DNA of 64,000 nt, taken from contig CAMYXF010000010.1 in the NCBI GenBank assembly GCA_947303185.1, forward strand, positions 1 to 64,000, read 5' to 3'. A model generated the notes under the pieces. It searched no databases, had not been told where the DNA came from, and was given only the letters and a program-made list of their open reading frames with translations. Numbering within the stretch: the stretch's first letter is position 1; every line of letters starts with the position of its first letter. Origin of the DNA: an uncultured Clostridia bacterium. Lineage in GTDB: Bacteria > Bacillota > Clostridia > Saccharofermentanales > Saccharofermentanaceae. Of this stretch, positions 33,775 to 41,134 are shown in pieces. The position numbers were made by a program, and so were the translations under genes.

Positions 33775-35247
33775 TCAGTCAAACGTGAATGTATCGAAAA
33801 CAGCTCTCGTCTCGCCATTCTCCGTTACGAACTCAAAGTATACGGCATGCTTTCCCGTGATCTTTTCCGAAATCTCGAAAACGATCTCTTTGGCATCCTC
33901 TTCAGCCGCCTTCTCAGCAACTACCTTACCATCATAAGAATCCAGCCTGATGCTTACCTTGAATCCCTTAGGGAAGTCGCCCGTAATAGTAGCCTTTGAT
34001 GCTCCCCCGTTTCCGAAGTTCAGGTATCTGAAACCGATCGTCGCACCGCTCTGGATATCAACAACCGGCGCGGAATTGCCCTCATAAACAGGTTTAATGT
34101 GAGCACGTCTTACATCCTTGTTAGTACCCTCAGCGTTATCAAGATAATTGTGCTTTCCCGTACCATCGTACATGTGGCATGTGTAGCCTGCAGATATGAT
34201 CGCGAAAGCATCAAGTCCGTCCTTGTAAAAGCCCTGTGAAGTCATGTCGACAACATCGGACTTAACAGGCTCGCCGCCCTCGTACTCGATCTTACCGATG
34301 AAGATCTTTCCGTTCTTATCGATAGCAACGTCAACCGGCTCAACCATTGCCTGTCTCGCATACTCATTGCAGCCCGTCTGTCTGTGATAGAAAACATACC
34401 ACTGGTCGTTGATCTTCATCAGTGAACCGTGGTTGTTACCCCACTGGTATGTCATGATGCCGTCGCCGTCAGGTCCTGTGATTACCTCGCCGCCATTGAA
34501 GCTGATGTCGCCGCCATCCTTGTAATCGCCCAGAGGAGAGTCGCTCCACTTGTAGCTAAGGAAACCATTGCAGCTGCCCATTACGCCCAGCTCAGGCTTG
34601 TGGTATTCATAACGCTTTGAATATACGAAAACATACTTGCCGTTAACTTTTCGAGGGCTTGAAGCTTCAAAGAAACCGTCCTCAGGAATAACGTGGCCGT
34701 CATCTTCCTTGATCCAGAAAGGCTTTGAGTGGCCGATGATGTGGTTTCTGACAGTCTCCTTCTTTATCGTAGCCATGTCATCATTAAGCTCAGCGGCGTG
34801 GCACTCGCAGAAACCCCAGAATGCATAAACCTTGCCATCGTCATCAACGAGGATGCCCGGATCGAATCCGAGCTCAGTCTTAACGGGATTCGTGAAAGGT
34901 CCCCAAGGTGTTTTTGAAGTCACGAGCATGATCGAAGAACCCCTGTTCTCCGCAGCATACATATAGAAAGTATCGCCCTTCTGGACAACGTCGGGTGCAT
35001 AAAGATCGCCCCCGTCAGAAGCGGTGTAGCAAACGCCGTGGCATGTCCAGTTCGTGAGGTCATCCACGGGTGCAGACCAGACCACATAATCGGGTCCGCA
35101 GTAGTCAGTCTTCTTGGTGTCGTGCGATCCGTAAAGATAAATACGTGTCTCGCCGTTATAAGTAAATACTCTCGGCTCGCCATCGGGAACGTGCTCCCAA
35201 AGCGGCATGTACGGATTAGCGCCTGTAACAATAGTTTTCTTGTCCAT
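33775..35247 (-). CDS. Glycoside hydrolase family 43 with C-terminal CBM6-like domain
   Basis: The 490-residue protein has the GH43 five-bladed propeller motifs: NPYMPLWEHVPDGEPRVF at the N-terminus, LYAPDVV, DPGILVDDDGKVYAFWG (catalytic-base and pKa-modulating Asp region) and FFEASSPRK (general acid Glu). Residues from about 390 on form a beta-sandwich resembling CBM6 (GATIGFRYLNFGNGG to the end). No signal peptide is present, so it probably acts in the cytoplasm on imported arabino- or xylo-oligosaccharides. GAGAGGTATACC precedes the ATG. Its upstream region is the palindrome-rich gap. Confidence 0.9.
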   Translation of the reverse strand: MDKKTIVTGANPYMPLWEHVPDGEPRVFTYNGETRIYLYGSHDTKKTDYCGPDYVVWSAPVDDLTNWTCHGVCYTASDGGDLYAPDVVQKGDTFYMYAAENRGSSIMLVTSKTPWGPFTNPVKTELGFDPGILVDDDGKVYAFWGFCECHAAELNDDMATIKKETVRNHIIGHSKPFWIKEDDGHVIPEDGFFEASSPRKVNGKYVFVYSKRYEYHKPELGVMGSCNGFLSYKWSDSPLGDYKDGGDISFNGGEVITGPDGDGIMTYQWGNNHGSLMKINDQWYVFYHRQTGCNEYARQAMVEPVDVAIDKNGKIFIGKIEYEGGEPVKSDVVDMTSQGFYKDGLDAFAIISAGYTCHMYDGTGKHNYLDNAEGTNKDVRRAHIKPVYEGNSAPVVDIQSGATIGFRYLNFGNGGASKATITGDFPKGFKVSIRLDSYDGKVVAEKAAEEDAKEIVFEISEKITGKHAVYFEFVTENGETRAVFDTFTFD

Positions 35248-35328
35248 GGTATACCTCTCTTAATCAGATACTTAATGCTACAACATTAGTAATAAATATC
35301 AATAGATTGGCTCTTCGGAAAAAGCAGT

Positions 35329-35404
35329 AGCACCTGCAGGCCTCACCGTCAATGGACGCAGGCTTGCCTCCGGCACCATTGACTGCGCGGCCTTGTCAGG
35401 TGCT
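35329..35404. repeat. 76-bp imperfect palindrome
   Basis: AGCACCTG (35329-35336) pairs with CAGGTGCT (35397-35404); inside, GGCC (35339-35342) faces GGCC (35389-35392) and GTCAATGG (35348-35355) pairs with CCATTGAC (35376-35383). The internal loops are short and nearly symmetric. Two small hairpins follow: AGGTCGG/CCGACCT (35420-35438) and CATCTATAGATG (35441-35452). It lies upstream of the GH43 gene, in its leader direction if transcribed leftwards. Confidence 0.6.
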
Positions 35405-35477
35405 TGATTGGTGTTCAAGAGGTCGGATTCTCCGACCTCGCATCTATAGATGCCGGTCTTTAAGAATATCGCTGATG

Positions 35478-35611
35478 ATCGCAACCTGCCTAAACACCCA
35501 AAACAGATCAGCCGGGTGCAGTCAAGGCCTTTAGCATTCGCAAGAATGTGCCTTAAGGCAGCCTTGACGGCTATAAGGCTGATCTGTACAAAGACTATGG
35601 CAGGTTGCGAT
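35478..35611. ncRNA. 134-bp long imperfect palindrome, candidate structured RNA or ERIC-like element
   Basis: ATCGCAACCTGCC (35478-35490) pairs with GGCAGGTTGCGAT (35599-35611); ACAGATCAGCC (35503-35513) with GGCTGATCTGT (35577-35587); GTCAAGGC (35521-35528) with GCCTTGAC (35561-35568); the tip holds CATTCgcaaGAATG (35535-35548) and CCTTAAGG (35551-35558). Internal loops are 12/11 and 7/8 bases. No protein frame or promoter is evident. Whether it is transcribed, and from which strand, is unknown. Confidence 0.45.
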
Positions 35612-35626
35612 ATGTCAATTCCACAA

Positions 35627-35646
35627 AATTGAGACTAGTCTCAATT
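35627..35646. repeat. 20-bp perfect palindrome
   Basis: AATTGAGACTAGTCTCAATT reads the same on both strands. GTCTCAAT recurs at about 35658. It could be an operator for either divergent neighbour (GH43 on the left, the nuclease-like gene on the right). Confidence 0.5.
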
Positions 35647-35728
35647 AGTGGTCCAAAGTCTCAATCTGCTTGAAATCTATTGAAGTTTCATGTTCGTGCT
35701 TTTATATTCCGAGTATCAATTGGATGCA

Positions 35729-35986
35729 TTACTTGCTGAAATTGCCTTTTTCTATTTCAGCAAGTAAAAATGACCACTTCAGTCAATGTTATTGAAAAGA
35801 ATTACTTGCTGAGAATGAAAATTCGTTTGTCAGCAAGTAAAAATGCTCGTAATTGAAGTTGTTTTTGCAAGATTTTACTTGCTGGATTGAGGTTTTTCTA
35901 TTTCAGCAAGTAATCACATAGTTTCAAAAGAAGGTTTTCGTGGAAATTTACTTGCTGGATACGGAAAACTTGATTTCAGCAAGTAA
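35729..35986. repeat. Array of four 39-bp palindromes with a 73-bp period (family D, TTACTTGCTG)
   Basis: Units at 35729-35767, 35802-35840, 35875-35913 and 35948-35986 each start TTACTTGCTG and end CAGCAAGTAA. The 19-base centres vary and the three 34-base spacers are unrelated. The period is exactly 73. The last unit ends 24 bases before the start codon of the nuclease-like gene. The gap 35248-36009 is otherwise filled by the palindromes described separately. Confidence 0.85.
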
Positions 35987-36009
35987 TGAGAAAGAAGAAG
36001 GAAGCATAT

Positions 36010-36837
36010 ATGACCAAATATCATAGATATGAGTTGATAAATACTGAGGAACTTCAAAAAGATCTTGAGGTTCGCAAGCTTATGATAGAAAAACAGCTTA
36101 TAAAACTTAAGAAGAGAATAGATGCTGCTCCACCGGGAACACTTCGTGTTTCCAAGAGTCACAACCACGATCAATTCTTCCAGAAATTCAGTCCGGAGGA
36201 GCACCCGGGTATTTATATCTCAAAAGACAATCTGCCATTAATAACTAAGCTAGCTCAAAAAGACTACGACACCAGACTCTTAGAAGTATTGAAGCAGCAG
36301 CACAAAACAATCGATAGATTCCTTAAAGACTTCAACCCTGAAGCAGCGAGACAAGTATACGAGAAGCTGAACACTACCAGGCAACTTCTTGTAAAACCCG
36401 AGTTCATAAGTGATGAGGAATATATAAACCAGTGGATGAGTATCCCCTACACAAGGCCGCCGTTCAAAGAGAACACGTCTGAACACTATACTGCGAAGGG
36501 TGAGCGTGTGAGGTCGAAGTCGGAGATACTGATCGCTGATGCGCTTAACAGGTATAACATTCCGTACAGGTGCGAGTTCCCGGTGTATAGCGGAGGGGTT
36601 ATTTTCGCGGCGCCGGATTTCAATTGCCTGAATGTGAGGCTGAGGAGGGAGTACTACTGGGAGCATCTGGGCATGATGGGCGATGAGAATTATGCGGATA
36701 CGAACAAGGATAAGCTGGACAAGTATGCTTTGGAGCCGGACTTTGATGAGACGAGGCTGATCATTACCATGGAGACGGGCAACAAGCCGTTGAACACTAA
36801 GGTGATTGAGGAGAAGATAAGGAAATACCTGATTTAG
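36010..36837 (+). CDS. PD-(D/E)XK nuclease-like protein
   Basis: The 275-residue protein has a Lys-rich coiled-coil-like N-terminus (about 10-45), a helical middle and a C-terminal domain with YTAKGERVRSKSEILIADAL, IPYRCEFPV, APDFNCLNVRLRREYYWEHLGMM and RLIITMETGNKPLN. The order Glu in RSKSE, Asp in PDF, and Tyr-x-Glu-His fits restriction-endonuclease-like (PD-(D/E)XK) folds; relatives are uncharacterised Clostridial proteins. Catalysis is inferred. The ATG at 36010 has GAAGGAAG six bases upstream; an earlier ATG lies in the last palindrome. Its transcript would start in or after the palindrome array. Confidence 0.6.
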   Translation: MTKYHRYELINTEELQKDLEVRKLMIEKQLIKLKKRIDAAPPGTLRVSKSHNHDQFFQKFSPEEHPGIYISKDNLPLITKLAQKDYDTRLLEVLKQQHKTIDRFLKDFNPEAARQVYEKLNTTRQLLVKPEFISDEEYINQWMSIPYTRPPFKENTSEHYTAKGERVRSKSEILIADALNRYNIPYRCEFPVYSGGVIFAAPDFNCLNVRLRREYYWEHLGMMGDENYADTNKDKLDKYALEPDFDETRLIITMETGNKPLNTKVIEEKIRKYLI

Positions 36838-36900
36838 AGTTAGTTTGTTCTAACTGTATAAAAACACCAGGATTTTACATAAAGTTAGTTTGTGCTAACT
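36838..36900. promoter_or_regulatory. Two iron-regulator-like operators before feoAB
   Basis: AGTTAGTTTGTTCTAACT (36838-36855) and AGTTAGTTTGTGCTAACT (36883-36900) are near-identical dyads with GTTAG/CTAAC halves, 45 bp apart, resembling the DtxR/IdeR-type iron box. A -10 box TATAAT is at 36929-36934. They lie upstream of the ferrous iron transporter, as expected for metal-dependent repression. The first overlaps the stop region of the nuclease-like gene. Confidence 0.65.
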
Positions 36901-37024
36901 GTCAATACCTACCAAATTCGCCCGAGTATATAATAAGGTCGAAAAATTGGAGAAGGCGTCAATGCTGTGTGGGACTGGGCCCGATGTCAGGACTAAAGCA
37001 GGCATTGACGTTGGGAGGCACAAG

Positions 37025-39379
37025 ATGACGTTAAGAGAACTCAAAGCAGGGCAGAGTTGCAGAGTAGTTTCGGTTGGCGGCGAAGGGGCGCTGCGCCAGC
37101 ATTTTCTCGACATGGGAATCATTCCCGGCGCGGAGATCACGATCGTTAAGTTTGCGCCGATGGGCGACCCGGTCGAGGTCAGGATCCACGGTTATGAATT
37201 GTCCCTGAGACTGGACGATGCCGAGAAAATCACGATTACGGAGAGCGCGAAAAAGGCTGAGGATACGGCCAAAGAGAAGCGCAAGGACAAGGCGAGCATT
37301 GCGCACCCGAATCTGGGTGAGCCGGGCGTCCACCACGATAAGAAAACTGAGAATCCATTGCCGGATGACCACGTGCTTTCTTTCGCGCTGGTTGGTAACC
37401 AGAACAGCGGAAAGACGACGCTTTTTAACAGGCTCACGGGTTCAAACCAGCATGTGGGAAATTTCCCGGGCGTCACGGTCGACCGCAAGGACGGCGCGAT
37501 CATTGGCAATCCGAAGACCGTGATCACGGACCTTCCGGGCATTTATTCAATGTCTCCCTATTCAAAAGAGGAGATCGTGTCGAGAGATTTTGTGCTCGAC
37601 AACAAGCCTGACGCGATAATCAACATCGTTGATTCCACGAACATCGAGCGCAATCTGTATCTGACGATGCAGCTTCTTGAGACCGACAGGCCGGTCGTTG
37701 TCGCGCTGAACATGATGGACGAGCTGACCGGTAACGGCGGTTCCGTTGACATCAACCTCATGGAGCAGATCCTGGGCGTGCCGGTCGTTCCGATCAGCGC
37801 TGCGAAAAACCAGGGTATCGATGAGCTCATTACCCACGCACTTCATATTGCTAAATATTGCGAAAAGCCTCTCGAGCAGGATTTCTGCGCACCCGAGAGC
37901 CCTATCCACAGCTCGATCCACGCGGTCGAGCACCTCATTGAAGAGAAGGCGAAGAACACAGGTCTCCCTCTCAGATTTGCAGCGTGCAAAGCGCTTGAAG
38001 GAGACGAGTTGATCTTAGGTCAGCTTGGCCTTGATGAGAACGAGAAAGACCTTCTTGAGCACATCAGAGTCAAGGTCGAAAAGAAGTCCGGCCTGGACCC
38101 CGCAGCGGCAGTTGCAGACATGAGATTTACATACATCATGCAGCTTGTCAGCCAGTGCGTTACAAAGCCTGTGCAGAACAGGGAGCGTGAGAGAAGCGAA
38201 AAGGTCGACAGGATTTTGACTGGTAAGTTTACTGCGATTCCGATCTTTATCCTCATCATGGGTCTGGTATTTTTCCTGACGTTCAATGTTATCGGCGCAG
38301 GCCTTCAGTGGCTGCTCGAACTGGGCATCGAAGAGCTGACGGTCGTAACGGAAGAGGCACTTACGAATGCACATGTTAATGATGTAATTCACAGCCTGAT
38401 TATCGACGGTATTTTCGAGGGCGTCGGAAGCGTATTGAGCTTCCTGCCGATCGTTGTTGTAATGTTCTTCTTCCTGTCGCTTTTGGAAGACAGCGGATAC
38501 ATCGCGCGAATAGCGTTCTTCATGGACAAGCTCCTTCGTAAGATTGGACTTTCCGGAAGATCGATCGTGCCGCTCCTTATCGGCTTCGGATGCACTGTTC
38601 CCGCGGTCATGTCCACGAGAACGCTTCCTTCCGACAGGGACCGTAAGATGACGATTATCCTCACGCCTTTCATGAGCTGCACTGCAAAGCTTCCGATCTA
38701 CGCTTTCTTCGTAAGCACGTTCTTCCCGGGCAAGGGCGGACTCATCATGGTTGGACTTTATCTGCTCAGCATCGTCGTAGGAATCCTCATCGCATTTATT
38801 TACAAAAAAGTATTGTTCAAGGGCGAGGCAGCGCCTTTCGTAATGGAGCTTCCGAACTACAGACTGCCGTCATTAAGAAGCACGGTTCAGCTCATGTGGG
38901 AGAAGGCAAAAGACTTCCTGCAGAAGGCTTTCTCGGTAATCCTCATCGCGACGGTAGTCGTATGGGCATTGCAGAGTTTTGACCTCGGATTCAACCTCGT
39001 AGATGATTCCTCAAAGTCAATCATGGCGCTGATATCAGGCTTCATCTCACCGATTATGGAGCCTTTGGGACTCGGCGATTGGAGAATCACAACGTCACTT
39101 ATCAGCGGATTCATGGCGAAGGAAAGCGTCGTTTCAGTACTCGAAGTTCTTTTCGGAGCTGAGGGCGGAATCAGCGCGGTACTCGGCACCGTCGAGGCAG
39201 CAACACTCCTCATCTTCAGCCTTTTGTACACGCCCTGCGTTGCGGCAATCGCATCCGTTAAGCGTGAACTCGGCTGGAAGTGGTCCGTCGCAGTCGTCGC
39301 ATGGCAGTGCATCCTCGCGTGGATCGTAAGCTTCCTGTTCAGGATCATCGTGCTGGCTTGCACGGGAGGACTTGTATGA
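37025..39379 (+). CDS. feoB: Ferrous iron transporter, FeoA-FeoB fusion
   Basis: The 784-residue protein begins with a FeoA SH3-like domain (1-75: MTLRELKAGQSCRVVSVGG, HFLDMGIIPGAEITIVKFAPMGDPVEV). A charged linker leads to the FeoB GTPase (G1 GNQNSGKT 124-131, G3 DLPG 169-172, G4 NMMD 229-232) and a multipass channel from about residue 400, with the Gate segments GFGCTVPAVMSTRTLPSDRDRKMTIILTPFMSCTAKLPIYAFF. It imports Fe2+. The ATG at 37025 has GGGAGG seven bases upstream; longer frames lack this. It overlaps the next small gene by 4 bp (ATGA) and is preceded by iron-box-like operators. Confidence 0.95.
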   Translation: MTLRELKAGQSCRVVSVGGEGALRQHFLDMGIIPGAEITIVKFAPMGDPVEVRIHGYELSLRLDDAEKITITESAKKAEDTAKEKRKDKASIAHPNLGEPGVHHDKKTENPLPDDHVLSFALVGNQNSGKTTLFNRLTGSNQHVGNFPGVTVDRKDGAIIGNPKTVITDLPGIYSMSPYSKEEIVSRDFVLDNKPDAIINIVDSTNIERNLYLTMQLLETDRPVVVALNMMDELTGNGGSVDINLMEQILGVPVVPISAAKNQGIDELITHALHIAKYCEKPLEQDFCAPESPIHSSIHAVEHLIEEKAKNTGLPLRFAACKALEGDELILGQLGLDENEKDLLEHIRVKVEKKSGLDPAAAVADMRFTYIMQLVSQCVTKPVQNRERERSEKVDRILTGKFTAIPIFILIMGLVFFLTFNVIGAGLQWLLELGIEELTVVTEEALTNAHVNDVIHSLIIDGIFEGVGSVLSFLPIVVVMFFFLSLLEDSGYIARIAFFMDKLLRKIGLSGRSIVPLLIGFGCTVPAVMSTRTLPSDRDRKMTIILTPFMSCTAKLPIYAFFVSTFFPGKGGLIMVGLYLLSIVVGILIAFIYKKVLFKGEAAPFVMELPNYRLPSLRSTVQLMWEKAKDFLQKAFSVILIATVVVWALQSFDLGFNLVDDSSKSIMALISGFISPIMEPLGLGDWRITTSLISGFMAKESVVSVLEVLFGAEGGISAVLGTVEAATLLIFSLLYTPCVAAIASVKRELGWKWSVAVVAWQCILAWIVSFLFRIIVLACTGGLV

Positions 39380-39537
39380 GACCTGTTGATTTCATTCTTT
39401 TAGCGGTGATAGCAGGCGTCCTGGTGGGCGCGGTCATTCTTGCGATAAAGCATAAGAAGACGAGTCCGTGCTGCGGTAACTGCGCCGAATGCATGAAGAA
39501 GCACGGCGTGGGAAGTTGTTCCACATCTCGAAAATAA
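39376..39537 (+). CDS. FeoB-associated Cys-rich membrane protein
   Basis: The 53-residue peptide has one transmembrane helix (RPVDFILLAVIAGVLVGAVILAI) and a cysteine-rich cytoplasmic tail (SPCCGNCAEC, then a further Cys). This matches the small FeoB-associated Cys-rich proteins found next to feoB in Firmicutes, thought to assist iron uptake in place of FeoC. The ATG overlaps the feoB stop codon by 4 bp. Confidence 0.85.
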   Translation: MRPVDFILLAVIAGVLVGAVILAIKHKKTSPCCGNCAECMKKHGVGSCSTSRK

Positions 39538-39554
39538 CCAAGCAAAAAAATACA

Positions 39555-39585
39555 GGGGCGCCGGGTAAGGATGGCACCCCCGTTC
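39555..39585. terminator. Probable terminator between convergent genes
   Basis: GGGGCGCC (39555-39562) pairs with GGCACCCC (39573-39580) with one mismatch, followed by CGTTCT. It separates the feo operon from the convergent glycosyltransferase gene. Confidence 0.5.
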
Positions 39586-39601
39586 TATATTCGATTGACT
39601 G

Positions 39602-40924
39602 TCAGGAGATTTTCTCTTTTGTTTCTGCGCGGGCCAGATCTGTCATGAGTGAAGACGTTGTGGCCTTGTGCTTGATCGGCTTCCAGCCGGGGTTTACGAA
39701 GATAGCTGCAAACGCGACCGGAATGTATGTGAGCATGAAGAGCGGGAACGTGAAGATCGAGAAGATCTTTCGTGCCACATTCGCGTGAATGTTCTTCCAC
39801 TCAGTGATCGTTGTGATTGCGCCAAGGATTATGAGGAGCGCGCAAGCGTTGAAGATCGTCTCACCCATTGACCAGAGCGCAATCGTGATGTCGCCACCCG
39901 TTACCGCGCCGATGATGCCGTAAGCGAGGTTGCAGACGATCGAAGTTGCGGTAAGGAAGAATGCCGGCATGATGTTCATTGCCATGTCGAATGCTGCAAA
40001 GCTTCCGTGGAAAGTCTCGCGTGCTAGGGCTTTTCCGTAGTGCTGGAAAACCTGGAAATAGCCTCTTGCCCAGCGCATACGCTGTCTGAAAGACTGCCTT
40101 AAAGAAGTGGGCTGTTCGTCGTAGAAAACTGCGCTTCTGCAGAATGCGATCTTGCGGCCTTTGCATACGCGGTTGATCGTGAACTCGATATCTTCAGTAA
40201 GAAGGTGGAAAGGCCATCCGCCGATGTCCTTAAGAACTGCGTCAGAGAAGAAGAATCCCGTACCGGAGATAGCAGCTGAAGAGCCGAGCTTGTAGCGTGC
40301 GTAGTTGAGGTACATGGTCTCTCTCAAGAACCAGAGGCCGTAGCCTGCACTGACCCAGTTGTCACCGTAGTTCTTGATGTTGCGGTAAGAAGTGATCGCC
40401 TCGTTGCCTTCGAGGTGGCACTTGTGCATTTCTTCGATGTAGTTGGGCGCCAAAATGTTGTCGGCATCGAAAACAAAATATCCGTCAAATCCTGAAGGGA
40501 AATCCTTCTTGATCTCGTCCAAAAGCGCTTCCATCGCGTAACCCTTGCCGATCTTATCCTGGGATCTTCTGGTGTAAGCGACTGCGCCGTGTGCGATTGC
40601 AGTGCCGTATGTGTTGTCGGTGCAGTTGTCAGCCATAACGAATGTGGTGACATTGCCCTTATATGTCTGGTTGCTGATGCTGTCGATCAGATCGCCTATG
40701 ACGCCTTCTTCGTTTCTTGCGCAGATGAGGACTGCGTAGTTTTTGAGGTTGCGCTCGCAGAGCTCGTTGTCGGACTCAGAAGAAGCGCGCAAAGCAGCGG
40801 CTTTTTTGGCCTTCTTTTCGCGGTGCTGCATCCAGAGCGATACAGGAACGTAGATGAACTGATATGAATAACATACGGCGAAGATAGCCGTGATGATGAA
40901 ATTGATTATCCTAATAGTTTCCAT
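39602..40924 (-). CDS. Membrane glycosyltransferase family 2 (processive type)
   Basis: The 440-residue protein has an N-terminal transmembrane helix (about 5-30), a GT2 domain with VMADNCTDNT, FDADN (the DxD metal site), TEDIEFT (the base Asp) and QRMRWARGYF (the Q-x-x-R-W motif of processive synthases), then about three C-terminal helices. This is the cellulose synthase/hyaluronan synthase layout; it probably polymerises or exports a surface polysaccharide. GGGAG lies eleven bases before the ATG. An 11-bp direct-repeat regulator site lies upstream (40985-41006). Confidence 0.85.
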   Translation of the reverse strand: METIRIINFIITAIFAVCYSYQFIYVPVSLWMQHREKKAKKAAALRASSESDNELCERNLKNYAVLICARNEEGVIGDLIDSISNQTYKGNVTTFVMADNCTDNTYGTAIAHGAVAYTRRSQDKIGKGYAMEALLDEIKKDFPSGFDGYFVFDADNILAPNYIEEMHKCHLEGNEAITSYRNIKNYGDNWVSAGYGLWFLRETMYLNYARYKLGSSAAISGTGFFFSDAVLKDIGGWPFHLLTEDIEFTINRVCKGRKIAFCRSAVFYDEQPTSLRQSFRQRMRWARGYFQVFQHYGKALARETFHGSFAAFDMAMNIMPAFFLTATSIVCNLAYGIIGAVTGGDITIALWSMGETIFNACALLIILGAITTITEWKNIHANVARKIFSIFTFPLFMLTYIPVAFAAIFVNPGWKPIKHKATTSSLMTDLARAETKEKIS

Positions 40925-40984
40925 AATTTGTTTTCTCCCGGCTCACATTATTACACATATGGATTTAAATAGTTGTGGCAAAAA

Positions 40985-41006
40985 CCTTAAGATTTCCTTA
41001 AGATTC
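40985..41006. promoter_or_regulatory. Tandem 11-bp direct repeat, OmpR/PhoB-type response regulator site
   Basis: CCTTAAGATTT (40985-40995) is immediately followed by CCTTAAGATTC (40996-41006). Two direct half-sites with an exact 11-bp period are the hallmark of winged-helix response regulator binding. It lies 61 bp upstream of the GT2 gene and 128 bp upstream of the macro-domain gene. Confidence 0.55.
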
Positions 41007-41087
41007 AGGCAATTTTGTAAGATAGCCAGAGTATAGGAAACATAAGGCCCCCGCTCCATTGATTCTGCTTACGGAATTCTTACATCT

Positions 41088-41115
41088 TTGTCACATCGCG
41101 GCCTGACGATATAAT
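41088..41115 (+). promoter_or_regulatory. Promoter of the macro-domain gene
   Basis: TTGTCA (41088-41093), a 16-base spacer and TATAAT (41110-41115). The predicted start point leaves a leader of about 13 bases with AGAGGTG as ribosome binding site. Confidence 0.6.
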
Positions 41116-41134
41116 ATGAGGCAAGAGGTGCGAT

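Noticed and set aside
35729..35986. CRISPR array
   Set aside because: Period and spacer length are regular, but the repeats are palindromic with variable centres, there are only four, and no cas gene or leader is present.
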